Positions 1 to 8,577 of a stretch of DNA of 64,000 nucleotides are shown here, one piece after another. Source of the DNA: Winslowiella arboricola. Lineage in GTDB: Bacteria; Pseudomonadota; Gammaproteobacteria; Enterobacterales; Enterobacteriaceae. The stretch is taken from NCBI RefSeq assembly GCF_025527015.1, contig NZ_JAODIM010000043.1, positions 744,001 to 808,000 of the forward strand, in the 5' to 3' direction. Each line of letters begins with the position of its first letter. Positions within the stretch are counted from its first letter, which is position 1. A program made the position numbers and the translations under genes. The notes under the pieces are model-generated. The model was not told the DNA's origin. It ran no database searches and was given only the letters and a program-made list of their open reading frames with translations.

Positions 1-123
1 TACTACTTCAATAAAAACATGGTGTTCTACGCAGAATACAAAATCAACCTGCTGGATAACGACAACGCTCTCGGCGTGAATAGCGATGACGTCACCGGTG
101 TTGGCCTGACTTACCAGTTCTGA
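1..123 (+). CDS. Outer-membrane porin, C-terminal fragment (OmpC/OmpF type)
   Basis: The last 40 codons of a gene that begins outside the window. The visible peptide alternates polar and hydrophobic residues as in the last two beta strands of a general porin ([11 protein letters not shown], then GVGLTYQF). It ends in the terminal phenylalanine that BamA recognises in enterobacterial OmpC/OmpF porins. Such trimers let small hydrophilic solutes cross the outer membrane. The subtype cannot be told from this fragment. A bidirectional terminator follows 54 bases downstream. Confidence 0.9.
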   Translation, partial: YYFNKNMVFYAEYKINLLDNDNALGVNSDDVTGVGLTYQF

Positions 124-177
124 TTTAGTCCCCTCTCATTGGTTGCGGTTCTGTTGTGTCGACAAACCGCAAATAAA

Positions 178-203
178 AAGGGCAGCGTGCAAACGCTGCC
201 CTT
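178..203. terminator. Bidirectional intrinsic terminator
   Basis: A perfect 10-bp stem (aagggcagcg / cgctgccctt) with a 6-nt loop. It is flanked by a T-rich stretch on the right and an A-rich stretch on the left, so it can end both the porin (+) and the bestrophin-like gene (-). Confidence 0.85.
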
Positions 204-221
204 CTCTTGTTAACTTATCAC

Positions 222-1127
222 TCAGGTTACACGGAACTTTGCATCCGGGCGAATCGCCTGCGGCAACAGCGTTTCGTTATTCATCTCGCGCAGATTGATC
301 TCAATATTGGCGCACATCGCATCCATCGGCAGATGGTTGCTGGCATAGCCGAACGGCGTCTCCAGCTCTTCCGCCAGCGTATCCAGCGAGAGGAAGGTAT
401 AGGCGATAAACACCGAGACCAGCGGCGTCATATAGTGCAGGTCTGGTACCAGCGCAAACGGCAGTAAGGTACAGAACAGATACACCGTGCGATGCAACAG
501 CAGGCCGTAGGCAAAAGGCACCGGCATACTGGCGAGGCGCTCGCAGCCACCTAATACCTGCGTCAGCTGATTCAGACTCTGGTCCATATTGACGTACACT
601 ATATCCGATACATTGCCCTGACGGCGCTGCCCGGCCAGCCATTGCGACAGTTGTAGCTCGATAAAATTGGTCGGTGCGCGCCGCTGCAGCACAATCTCCG
701 CTTCACTGCCGAGATAGCGGGTCAGATCGTCGCGCGGATCGCTGCCGCGCAGCTGGTGCTTCATGCTGTAGCAAAAGGCCATCAGTAAAGCCGTCACTTT
801 CGGCACTTCAGCAGGACAGATAGCCAGCGCCTGCCGCTGAATGGTACGACAGGCAATCAGCAAGCCGCCCCATAACTGGCGTGCTTCGGTAAAACGGGCA
901 TAACAAACGCTGTTACGAAAACCAAGAAAGATGGCAATCGACACGCCGAGCAGACTAAAAGGCGCCAGCGTTAACTTCACGCCCAGCGACTCATACCAGC
1001 CAAGGCAGAAGATGGCGATAACTGACATCGCCAGATTAAGAGCAAGACGAAACAGAATGCCGGGCAGCACTGAGCCATGCCAGGCAAACAGGCGTAAAAA
1101 CCAGTGACGATGGGGACGGATGATCAT
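222..1127 (-). CDS. Bestrophin-like anion channel protein (YneE/UPF0187 family)
   Basis: A 301-residue membrane protein. The start MIIRPHRHWFLRLFAWHGSV, the following hydrophobic pair of helices (about residues 25-75) and the segment FLGFRNSVCYARFTEARQLWG are typical of bacterial bestrophin homologues. Two more hydrophobic segments lie near residues 205-250. Family members form pentameric ion channels in the inner membrane; the ion and role in enterobacteria are poorly defined. It is convergent with the porin and shares its terminator. The ribosome site is weak, so the start is less certain than the family. Confidence 0.85.
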   Translation of the reverse strand: MIIRPHRHWFLRLFAWHGSVLPGILFRLALNLAMSVIAIFCLGWYESLGVKLTLAPFSLLGVSIAIFLGFRNSVCYARFTEARQLWGGLLIACRTIQRQALAICPAEVPKVTALLMAFCYSMKHQLRGSDPRDDLTRYLGSEAEIVLQRRAPTNFIELQLSQWLAGQRRQGNVSDIVYVNMDQSLNQLTQVLGGCERLASMPVPFAYGLLLHRTVYLFCTLLPFALVPDLHYMTPLVSVFIAYTFLSLDTLAEELETPFGYASNHLPMDAMCANIEINLREMNNETLLPQAIRPDAKFRVT

Positions 1128-1245
1128 GATGTGCAGGTGGTTGTAATTTTCGCCGATTGTGGCAAAAAGCCTTGTCGCTGGAAAGGACTATTTTGTGATA
1201 TCAGTCACATTTTTATGGCAACTGGTTATAGGACATTTATTGTCT

Positions 1246-2166
1246 TTACAGATCGCGGATCCATACCTGCCCCACCAGATCCTTGCCGAAACTGTGATGG
1301 GCTTCCTCTGCTGTCAGCCTGAAGCCGGTCTGCTGATAAATTTTCGCTGCCGCAACCAGTATGCTGTTGGTCCACAATTCCATTTTTTTATAGCCCGCGT
1401 GGCGGGCAAAGGTCAGCGCTTCTTCCACCAGCCGATGGCCGATACCCAGTCCGCGGGCGCTGGCATCAACATACAGCAGCCGCAACCACGCGGTGTCATC
1501 ATCCTTACGCACCACAAAAACCGAGCCGACCAGCTTGCCCCCTTTTTCGGCAATCCAGCAGCGCTCTTTGCCTGGCACAAATTCCCGCAGATATTTCGCC
1601 ACAATCTCCGCCGCCATCGCTTCAAACTCGCTACTCCAGCCATACTCCGTGGTATACAGCACGGCATTCTGATGTACCACCAGCCCCAGATCGCCCGGCA
1701 ATGGATCGCGCAGAATATATCCGGGCGCCGGGTTGCCGAGCAGTGCCTCAATCTGGTTCATCGCATTGGTCAGCTGCTGTTGCTGCGTGGCGGAAAGTGG
1801 CTCCAGCACCGCCATCAGCTGCTGCTGCGCCAGCGCGTTAAGCAACTCAATGCGCGTCAGACCTTTGTCTGTCAGCTGCAGCCGCATCACGCGGGCATCC
1901 TCTGTTGAACGGGTTTTGGTGATCAGTAACTGGTTTTCCAGCCCGGAAATTACCCGGCTGAGATAGCCAATATTCAGACTTAGCTGGCGACAGATAGCGG
2001 AAGTGGTCAGTTGCGGATGCATCAGCAGCTCATGCATCACCCTCACCTCAGTCAGGGAGAATTCGCTGCTGAGCAGATGCTGATTAAGCCTGTCAATCTG
2101 TCGGGTATAAAAACGGTTAAACTGGCGCACCAACTCCGCACGCTCAGACAGCGTCATGTCGGTCAT
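1246..2166 (-). CDS. MarR-type regulator fused to a GNAT acetyltransferase
   Basis: A 306-residue two-domain protein. Residues 1-150 form a MarR winged helix (LTEVRVMHELLMHPQLTTSA, then SLNIGYLSRVISGLENQLL as recognition helix and wing). Residues 155-306 form a GNAT fold with the acetyl-CoA loop VDASARGLGIGHRLVEEAL and the late motif NSILVAAAKIYQQTGF. This fusion class is known in many proteobacteria; DNA binding coupled to acetylation of a small molecule or protein is inferred. A GAGAGAAC ribosome site lies upstream of the ATG. It stands alone between the bestrophin gene and ychO, so its targets are not indicated by context. Confidence 0.88.
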   Translation of the reverse strand: MTDMTLSERAELVRQFNRFYTRQIDRLNQHLLSSEFSLTEVRVMHELLMHPQLTTSAICRQLSLNIGYLSRVISGLENQLLITKTRSTEDARVMRLQLTDKGLTRIELLNALAQQQLMAVLEPLSATQQQQLTNAMNQIEALLGNPAPGYILRDPLPGDLGLVVHQNAVLYTTEYGWSSEFEAMAAEIVAKYLREFVPGKERCWIAEKGGKLVGSVFVVRKDDDTAWLRLLYVDASARGLGIGHRLVEEALTFARHAGYKKMELWTNSILVAAAKIYQQTGFRLTAEEAHHSFGKDLVGQVWIRDL

Positions 2167-2271
2167 GGCTGTTCTCTCTGTTGCCAGCGTTAAACAAGCA
2201 AATTTACCTGCTTAATATAGGCGCAGAAAGGTCACCTCGTTGTGATATGGCTGGCAACTGCGTAGTGCAGA

Positions 2272-3711
2272 TTATGGCGCCATCAGATCGTAGCCCGGAT
2301 TGCCAGCACTCTGCAGGGTCATTGGCGGTGACAGCTTCAGGGTGATCCAGTTAGAGGTTACGCGCTGCTGCTTGCTGTCTTCCAGCGTGACTGACAGCCG
2401 GTACTCATTGCTGGCGTCCGGTGAGCTGTCCCACTGCGGCATAATAATCGACCAGCCCTGCGGGTCGCTGTTATTGGCCGGTGGCGTCAGACTTAGCGCC
2501 TGGGTATCGCCCTGCCAGCTGACGCGAGCGATATCGTTGCTGGCGCGGATCTGTAATTTCAGCGGCAGCGTTTCGCCACTCTGTAACTGCCATGGCGGCG
2601 TGGCAAGGAATACCCCCAGCGTTTTACGCTGACGGAACTCCAGCACTGGGGTGTTATTACGTTCCACCACATCATAGCGACTCCCGCGCAACGAACGCGC
2701 TTCAGCGACATTATCTGCCGACAGCTGCTGGCTGAGCGCCACGCCGATGCGGTAATTGACCTTCATACCAAACTGCTCCTGCGACTCGCCGCCCTCACCC
2801 TCTTTATGCGAAGCGGTAAAGCTCAGCAGCGGCACCGGGGTGTAATTGACGCCCACTTTAACCGCCACCGGATTGCGGTAACTGCTGCCGCTGTTAAACA
2901 GGTCAATATTGTCGCCGAGATACTGCTCATACGTCAGGGAAACCCCGAGCTGGCGGTAAAATGGCAGATAGCCCTGCGTGGTGATGTCATAGCCGCGCGC
3001 CAGTCGCATCTGCGAACTGCTGCTACGATTGCGCCAGCCGGAGAGCGGATGGTAGTAGTTAGCGGAGAAGCGCAGGAAATCGCCCCAGGCTTCAGTACCC
3101 ACCCCGGCGCGCTGCATACCGCTGTCAAACTGACGGTCGACAAAAGTGTTATAGCCCAGCAGCCAGTCACCGGCGAACCAGCGCTGGCCGAGACCGAGAT
3201 TGCCTGTCGCGCCTTCATCGGTTTGCGACACGCCAAGCTGGGTAAAGGTCAGGTACTGATATTTATCCTGCCACGGTGTCAGCAGCTGGGCGCTGCTGCC
3301 ATCCAGATTGCCGTCCATATCCACCTGCAACGACAGATTGGCGGTGCCATAGGGCGACAGCAGACTTTGTCCGCGATCGACCACCCGCTCCGCCACTTCA
3401 TCGCGAAAATGGTTAAACGCCCACTGCCCGGCCTGCTTGCCCAGCGGATCGTCATTACCACTGTCCATACTGGCTTCGCCAATATCTTTTGCCACCGTCG
3501 CCAGATTTTTGGCAAACGAGTCATTGCTGGCGCTGGAGTTGCCGAGATCGGGCAAACTGCTTTGCAGTTCGCTAAATCGCGCGGGATTTTCAAACGGATA
3601 GTCGGGAACTTGCGTGTCGGTTTGCAGAGCGTAAGCGCCGGGCACAAGCAACCCGATGCCGCTTAGCATCAAAACCACGGAGATCGTCTGTTTACGCTGC
3701 CGGAATGCCAT
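2272..3711 (-). CDS. ychO: YchO-like inverse autotransporter / invasin-family outer-membrane protein
   Basis: A 479-residue protein with a signal peptide (cleavage probably after GAYA, residue 28). It has an intimin/invasin-type beta-barrel domain (about residues 70-330) with LLTPWQDKYQYLTFTQLG, LGLGQRW and ANYYHPLSGW. A short C-terminal Ig-like region follows, without the long adhesin arm of true invasins. The size matches E. coli YchO. In E. coli ychO lies in the chaABC-kdsA-hemA neighbourhood, and the same group of genes is in this window although nitrate and T6SS loci separate them here. YchO is linked to attachment or biofilm in E. coli; that role here is by analogy. Confidence 0.88.
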   Translation of the reverse strand: MAFRQRKQTISVVLMLSGIGLLVPGAYALQTDTQVPDYPFENPARFSELQSSLPDLGNSSASNDSFAKNLATVAKDIGEASMDSGNDDPLGKQAGQWAFNHFRDEVAERVVDRGQSLLSPYGTANLSLQVDMDGNLDGSSAQLLTPWQDKYQYLTFTQLGVSQTDEGATGNLGLGQRWFAGDWLLGYNTFVDRQFDSGMQRAGVGTEAWGDFLRFSANYYHPLSGWRNRSSSSQMRLARGYDITTQGYLPFYRQLGVSLTYEQYLGDNIDLFNSGSSYRNPVAVKVGVNYTPVPLLSFTASHKEGEGGESQEQFGMKVNYRIGVALSQQLSADNVAEARSLRGSRYDVVERNNTPVLEFRQRKTLGVFLATPPWQLQSGETLPLKLQIRASNDIARVSWQGDTQALSLTPPANNSDPQGWSIIMPQWDSSPDASNEYRLSVTLEDSKQQRVTSNWITLKLSPPMTLQSAGNPGYDLMAP

Positions 3712-3929
3712 TACACCTACCGTTATCTGTCAATCTCACAAATTTATGACCGCTCTCACGGACTTGACATAAAAAAGTAGACTTTAGCTTAACATACTGT
3801 GTCGCGTATTTCGAAAATTCGGCCATTAGCGGCCAGCGGAAAATAGTGAAGGCATGGATAAAATGCGTGTGGCAAGTTGTTGAATTATCGACCAGACTTT
3901 AACCAGTTTATCACTCACGAGGATTGACC

Positions 3930-4475
3930 ATGAAGAAAACGCTACTCTGCGCCAGCCTGCTACTGGCCACCGCCAGCGCGGGTGCTGAGCAGGTCTTTAG
4001 CCTGAGCTCGCCGGACTTTTCTGATAATGCACTGCTGGCGCAACAATTTGCCGGCGCCACAGCGGGCAATGCCAGCTGCACCGGTAAAAATGTCTCGCCG
4101 GCGCTTAGCTGGAGCAGTGCACCGCAGGGCACCAAAAGTTTCGCGTTACTGGTATTTGACCCGGAAGGCGCCAAAGGCCTTGGCGTGTCGCACCTTGTGG
4201 CCTATAACATCCCCGCCGAACGTAACAGCTTTGCGCAGGGTGAGTTAACTGCTGGCACCGGCTATACTGGCGGTAAAAACACCCCCGGCAACGACCGTTA
4301 TCATGGCCCCTGTCCACCGGCAGGCAGCGGCGCGCACCACTATGTGTTTACGCTGATTGCCACCGACCTGCCCGCCAGCGGTCTGCAACATGGCTTAACG
4401 CGTGAAGCATTGCTGGAAAAACTGAAAGGTCACACTCTCGGCGCTGCCGGGATTATTGGTCGTTACGGCAACTGA
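3930..4475 (+). CDS. Periplasmic YbhB/YbcL family (PEBP, Raf-kinase-inhibitor-like) protein
   Basis: A 181-residue protein with a clear signal peptide (MKKTLLCASLLLATASAGA). It has the PEBP fold motifs: SPALSWSSAPQGTKSFALLVFDPE, then VAYNIPA, NDRYHGPCPPAGSGAHHYVFTLIATD and GRYGN at the end. The D-P-x-H type ligand pocket residues of the family appear in the GPCPPAGSG-HHY segment. I start at ATG 3930 because a CGAGGA ribosome site lies seven bases before it; an in-frame TTG two codons earlier has none. Function is unknown; homologues include YbcL, secreted by uropathogenic E. coli. It ends flush against the convergent SDR gene. Confidence 0.88.
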   Translation: MKKTLLCASLLLATASAGAEQVFSLSSPDFSDNALLAQQFAGATAGNASCTGKNVSPALSWSSAPQGTKSFALLVFDPEGAKGLGVSHLVAYNIPAERNSFAQGELTAGTGYTGGKNTPGNDRYHGPCPPAGSGAHHYVFTLIATDLPASGLQHGLTREALLEKLKGHTLGAAGIIGRYGN

Positions 4476-5276
4476 TTACGACATAATCAGCCCGCCATCG
4501 ACATTAATGGTTTGTCCGGTGATATAGCGCGCGTCATCGGACGCCAGAAACGCCACCAGCCCGGCGACATCGCGCGGCTGCCCGGCGCGTTTTAGCGGGA
4601 TGCCCTCAACCCACTCCGCCATCAGCTCGCCTTTACCATAACGTTTGCTGTCGCTGCTGAGTATTTCACCCCACACGCGATCATTGTAATCCCACATCTC
4701 ACTTTCAATAATCCCCGGGCAGAAAGCATTGACGGTGATATGCCACGGCGCCAGCTCATGGGCCAGACTCTGGGTAATGCCGATCACCCCCATTTTGCTG
4801 GCCGCATAGTGGGGCGTATAGATAAAGCCCTGCCGCCCCTGGCCGGACGAGGTATTAATCAGGCTGCCGCTCTGCTGCTTCACCATATACTTCGCTGCTT
4901 CGCGACAGCAAAGCCAGACGCCCGTGGTATTCACCGCGAGGATGCGCTCAAAATCCGCTTTTGGCATCTTGTCGTAAGTCGCAATGGTGATCACCCCGGC
5001 ATTCTGAACCGAGACATCGATGCTGCCGAACGTCTGCGCCGCCTGCTGATATAACCCCTGCACCTGCGCTTCATCAGTAACATCCACCTGTAACGACAGA
5101 ATCTCCGCGCCATACTGCGAACGCAGTTTTTCCGCCGTCGCCTGCACCCGCTCGCCATCATTTGACACCATCACCAGCCGGGCGCCATCCCCGGCAAAAC
5201 GCTCAGCAATACCCGCGCCAATGCCACGGCAGGCGCCGGTGATCACCACCGTTTTTCCGCTAAAATCACGCTTCAT
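4476..5276 (-). CDS. SDR-family oxidoreductase, probable sugar/polyol dehydrogenase
   Basis: A 266-residue classical short-chain dehydrogenase. The NAD(P) site TGACRGIG is at residues 14-21. NAG follows, then the catalytic serine in INTSSGQG and the YAASK pair (Tyr and Lys), with the substrate-loop CPGIIESEMWDYNDRVWGE. The long loop resembles sorbitol/galactitol-type 2-dehydrogenases. It is the last gene of a leftward operon with a ribose-type ABC importer, 25 bases after the permease. Oxidation of the imported sugar or polyol is inferred; the substrate cannot be named. A GGAG-type ribosome site is present. Confidence 0.85.
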   Translation of the reverse strand: MKRDFSGKTVVITGACRGIGAGIAERFAGDGARLVMVSNDGERVQATAEKLRSQYGAEILSLQVDVTDEAQVQGLYQQAAQTFGSIDVSVQNAGVITIATYDKMPKADFERILAVNTTGVWLCCREAAKYMVKQQSGSLINTSSGQGRQGFIYTPHYAASKMGVIGITQSLAHELAPWHITVNAFCPGIIESEMWDYNDRVWGEILSSDSKRYGKGELMAEWVEGIPLKRAGQPRDVAGLVAFLASDDARYITGQTINVDGGLIMS

Positions 5277-5301
5277 ACTCTGCTCCTGTTAAGGGTGGTC
5301 A

Positions 5302-6345
5302 TCACGCTGCCTGCTGTTTAATTTCATGGCGACGCATCAACACCACCTTACTTTGTAAACGCTGCTGGAACTGGTCGATCACCACCGCGGTAACAATCAC
5401 CAGGCCTTTAATCACCATCTGCCAGAAGTCACTGACGCCCATCATCACCATACCGTCGGCAAGAAAGACGATCACAAAGGCGCCAATAATCGAACCGGAA
5501 ACCCGACCACGTCCGCCCGCCAGCGCGGTGCCGCCCAGCACCGTGGCGCCGATGGCGTCCATCTCAAACATATTGCCGGTCATCGGATGGGCGGTTTGCA
5601 GCTGTGAGGCCACCACCAGCCCGACCAGGGCGGCGCACAGCCCGGAAAAACCGTAGACAAACACTTTCACTTTGATAATCGGCACGCCAGCGAGGCGCGC
5701 GGCGGACTCATTGCCGCCGGTGGCGTAGATATAGCGTCCCAGCGGGGTTTTGCGTGTCAGATAAAGCCCCAGCAGCAGAAAGCCCAGCATCAGCCAGATC
5801 GGGATATACACGCCAAACACCGTGCCGGAACCGAGTATTGCAAAACCGGTATTGCCCAGCGGTTCGAGGCCGACCAGGTTGGCATAGGTGCTGCCGTCGT
5901 TAAACAGCAGCGCCGCACCACGCGCGACATACATCATGCCGAGCGTACAGATAAAGGGCGCGACCCCCAGACGGGTAATCACCGCGCCATTGACCAGACC
6001 AATCAGCACGCCAAATACCGCCACCAGCAGGATCACCTCGGGCACATTGAGGAACAGAGTATTGCCGCCCCACAGCGGAATGCCGTTGGTCAGCAACGCG
6101 CCCGCCACCATGCCGCAGATCCCCGCCACCGCGCCGACCGACAGATCGATGCCGCCGGTCAGAATCACCAGCGTCATACCGATAGCCAGCAGACCGGTAA
6201 TGGCGACATGCTGCGTCATAATCAGCAGATTTGAAGTGGTGAGAAAATTCGGCACCATAATGCTAAAGAAGCCAATTACGATTAACAGGGCGATAAAGGT
6301 GCGCGCTTTCAGTAAGTACATATAAAGCAGGTATTTCTGGTTCAT
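5302..6345 (-). CDS. Sugar ABC transporter permease (RbsC type)
   Basis: A 347-residue polytopic membrane protein with about nine to ten hydrophobic helices. It carries the BPD_transp_2 signature motifs of carbohydrate permeases: GMTLVILTGGIDLSVGAV near residue 60, and the conserved loop NESAARLAGVPIIKVKVFVYGFSG that contacts the ATPase. The segment ATVLGGTALAGGRGRVSGSIIGA is also typical. It follows the ATPase gene by 20 bases. A homodimer with the two-domain ATPase and the periplasmic binding protein would import a monosaccharide or polyol. Confidence 0.92.
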   Translation of the reverse strand: MNQKYLLYMYLLKARTFIALLIVIGFFSIMVPNFLTTSNLLIMTQHVAITGLLAIGMTLVILTGGIDLSVGAVAGICGMVAGALLTNGIPLWGGNTLFLNVPEVILLVAVFGVLIGLVNGAVITRLGVAPFICTLGMMYVARGAALLFNDGSTYANLVGLEPLGNTGFAILGSGTVFGVYIPIWLMLGFLLLGLYLTRKTPLGRYIYATGGNESAARLAGVPIIKVKVFVYGFSGLCAALVGLVVASQLQTAHPMTGNMFEMDAIGATVLGGTALAGGRGRVSGSIIGAFVIVFLADGMVMMGVSDFWQMVIKGLVIVTAVVIDQFQQRLQSKVVLMRRHEIKQQAA

Positions 6346-6365
6346 CTTATTATCCTCAGGCGCGG

Positions 6366-7910
6366 TCAGTCATGCGGCGTGGATGCCGCGATCAGCATTT
6401 CGCGTGTCGCCTCGGCGCGCGGTAAATCGGCGGTGATCCTGCCATCGGCCATCACCAGAATACGGTCGGCCAGCGCCATCACTTCATCCAGTTCGGAAGA
6501 GGAGAACATCACCGCCAGCCCCTGATGCGCCATCGATCCAATCAGATGATAAACATCGGTTTTTGCCCCGACATCGATACCGCGTGTCGGCTCATCCAGC
6601 AGCACCACTTTCGGCCCGGTCATTAATGCCTTGCCCAGCACCACCTTCTGCTGATTACCGCCGCTGAGAGAGGTGATCGGCAGCTCAATATCACTGACTT
6701 TGATCGCCAGCCGCTGGATCATATCGTTAACCCGGATCTGCTCTTGATTGGGACGTAACAGCGCCAGCGCGCGATAAAATGCGCGCAGGCTGACATCTGA
6801 CAGCGTCATATTGGTTTTGATCGACATCAGCTGGATCACCCCTTCACCCTGACGATCTTCCGGCACCAGCGCGATACCGCGTTTGAGCCGCTGCTGAAAA
6901 TTGCACTTCTCCAGCGACTGGCCATTCAGCATGACGCTGCCGCTCTGACAGTGCATCAGGCCAATAACCCCTTTAAACAGTTCGGTACGTCCGGCGCCCA
7001 GCAGGCCATAGATGCCCAGCACTTCGCCTTTACGCAGAGTAAAAGTGACATCATTCAGCTTATAGCCGCCGTTCTGGTGCAGCGCCGTCAGGCCACTGAC
7101 CGCCAGCACCGTCTCGCCCTGACTGGCAGGGGAGTAATCAAAATGTTTTTTCTTATCGCCGACCATCTGTTCGATAATCCACGGCACACTGGCGTCGCGC
7201 ACGTCACGCTCGCTGATAAAACGGCCATCGCGAAAAATGGTGATGTGATCGCCAATCTCCATCAGCTCTTCCAGCCGGTGTGAGATATAGATAATAGTGA
7301 CACCCCGCCGCTTCAGCTGAGCAATCACATTGAACAGCACTTTCACTTCCGACTGACTCAGCGCCGAGGTTGGCTCATCCATAATCAGCACCCGCGTATC
7401 TTTTGACAGCGCGCGCGCGATCTCCACCAGTTGCTGATGGCCGATACCCAGTTCGCCAAGCGAGGCATACGGGTCGACATCCAGCTCCAGCCGCTCCAGC
7501 AGCGCTTTCGCCAGCTGATACTGATACTTCTCATTAATCCGTCCGCGCTGGAAAAACTCGTTGCCGATAAAAATGTTGTCCATCACATTCATATTGGGGA
7601 ACAGGTTCAGCTCCTGAAAAATAATGCTGATGCCATGTTTCTCCGCCTGCTGGGTGGAGTGCAGATGGACGGCTTCGCCGTCGAGGAAAATCTGTCCGGA
7701 GGAGGGTGTTTCCACCCCGGCCAGCATTTTCATCATGGTGGATTTACCGGCGCCGTTCTCGCCGATCAGCACATTGACCTGATTGCGGTAGACGCGGTAG
7801 TTGACCTGGTCGAGGGCGATGACGCCGGGATAGATGCGCGACACACTCTGCGTCTCGATAATCACTTCCGGCAGTGGCGCCTGCTCGCTTTGCATCTGGG
7901 CCATACTCAC
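6366..7910 (-). CDS. Sugar ABC transporter ATP-binding protein with two ABC domains (RbsA/MglA type)
   Basis: A 514-residue protein with tandem ABC modules. Module 1 has Walker A GENGAGKS, signature-like LGIGHQQLVEIARAL and Walker B VLIMDEPTSAL. Module 2 has a degenerate P loop GLLGAGRTE, as usual for RbsA-type proteins, with LSGGNQQKVVLGKAL and Walker B VVLLDEPTRGIDVGAK. It energises import through the neighbouring permease. It starts 3 bases after the DUF2291 gene, which implies translational coupling. Confidence 0.94.
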   Translation of the reverse strand: MSMAQMQSEQAPLPEVIIETQSVSRIYPGVIALDQVNYRVYRNQVNVLIGENGAGKSTMMKMLAGVETPSSGQIFLDGEAVHLHSTQQAEKHGISIIFQELNLFPNMNVMDNIFIGNEFFQRGRINEKYQYQLAKALLERLELDVDPYASLGELGIGHQQLVEIARALSKDTRVLIMDEPTSALSQSEVKVLFNVIAQLKRRGVTIIYISHRLEELMEIGDHITIFRDGRFISERDVRDASVPWIIEQMVGDKKKHFDYSPASQGETVLAVSGLTALHQNGGYKLNDVTFTLRKGEVLGIYGLLGAGRTELFKGVIGLMHCQSGSVMLNGQSLEKCNFQQRLKRGIALVPEDRQGEGVIQLMSIKTNMTLSDVSLRAFYRALALLRPNQEQIRVNDMIQRLAIKVSDIELPITSLSGGNQQKVVLGKALMTGPKVVLLDEPTRGIDVGAKTDVYHLIGSMAHQGLAVMFSSSELDEVMALADRILVMADGRITADLPRAEATREMLIAASTPHD

Positions 7911-7913
7911 TCC

Positions 7914-8525
7914 TTACTGACGCGTTACCCGTGCCGGAGTAATATCCGGTACGGTCTGCGGAATGTCCCAGCTGCTGAACACGCCTACCACTTCAAGTTT
8001 ATCGCCCACCTTCGGCTGCAGGCTTTTCATCAGATCGGAGGCCTGGTTATTGATCGCGCGGCCATAGTCGCCAAACAGCACCTGGTCGTTAAAGTCCTGA
8101 TAGCTGGCGCCTTTATAAGCATCGCGCAGCGCCGTACCGCGAATAATCGGCCCGATCTGCACCACCGCACTAACGCCGCTGATATCTTTCACCGTCATCC
8201 TGCCGCTGCGCGAGGTGGTATTGACACTCTCTACCGCGCCTTTGACGACTACGGTAAATACGCACGGGTTCTCCGCCTGCGCGCGATAACCCAATGTCCG
8301 GCAGGCGCTGTCAAAATCCTTCGCCGCCGCCAGATCTTTCATCAGCACATCAAGTGGTTTCGCCTCACTGGCCAGCTGCGGAATAATGTGTTGCTCAAAC
8401 ACCTGGTGAACATCCGCCATCTTCGGGTTGGGCGGATTTTTTAATGCGGCCAGCTCCTGCTGGGACACGATACGGCAGCCACCTAAGGCCAGTGCGGCAA
8501 TCGTCAGCCAGACACCTCTGAACAT
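7914..8525 (-). CDS. DUF2291 periplasmic lipoprotein of the sugar transport operon
   Basis: A 203-residue protein with a lipoprotein signal (lipobox LGGC, Cys at about residue 17). Its body has VVKGAVESVNTTSRSGRM and the repeat-rich VGDKLEVVGVFS. It matches the DUF2291 family, whose members lie almost always between binding protein and ATPase genes of ribose/erythritol-type ABC operons, as here. The role is unproven; a periplasmic accessory of the importer is inferred. Arg/Lys follow the lipobox cysteine rather than Asp, which predicts outer-membrane sorting. Confidence 0.82.
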   Translation of the reverse strand: MFRGVWLTIAALALGGCRIVSQQELAALKNPPNPKMADVHQVFEQHIIPQLASEAKPLDVLMKDLAAAKDFDSACRTLGYRAQAENPCVFTVVVKGAVESVNTTSRSGRMTVKDISGVSAVVQIGPIIRGTALRDAYKGASYQDFNDQVLFGDYGRAINNQASDLMKSLQPKVGDKLEVVGVFSSWDIPQTVPDITPARVTRQ

Positions 8526-8577
8526 CGTTACTCTCCTTTGCGCCCGCCGGGCGGGCGCGACAGCAGTCGGTTACGCG

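Noticed and set aside
1159..1908. 249-codon open frame on the plus strand
   Set aside because: Lies fully opposite the MarR-GNAT gene, whose motifs are clear; no ribosome site or family features.
3764..3795. Promoter with TTGACA before the YbhB-like gene
   Set aside because: A perfect -35 word exists, but no -10 at a 16-18 base distance was convincing.
7431..8444. 337-codon plus-strand open frame
   Set aside because: Shadow of the ABC ATPase and DUF2291 genes on the other strand.
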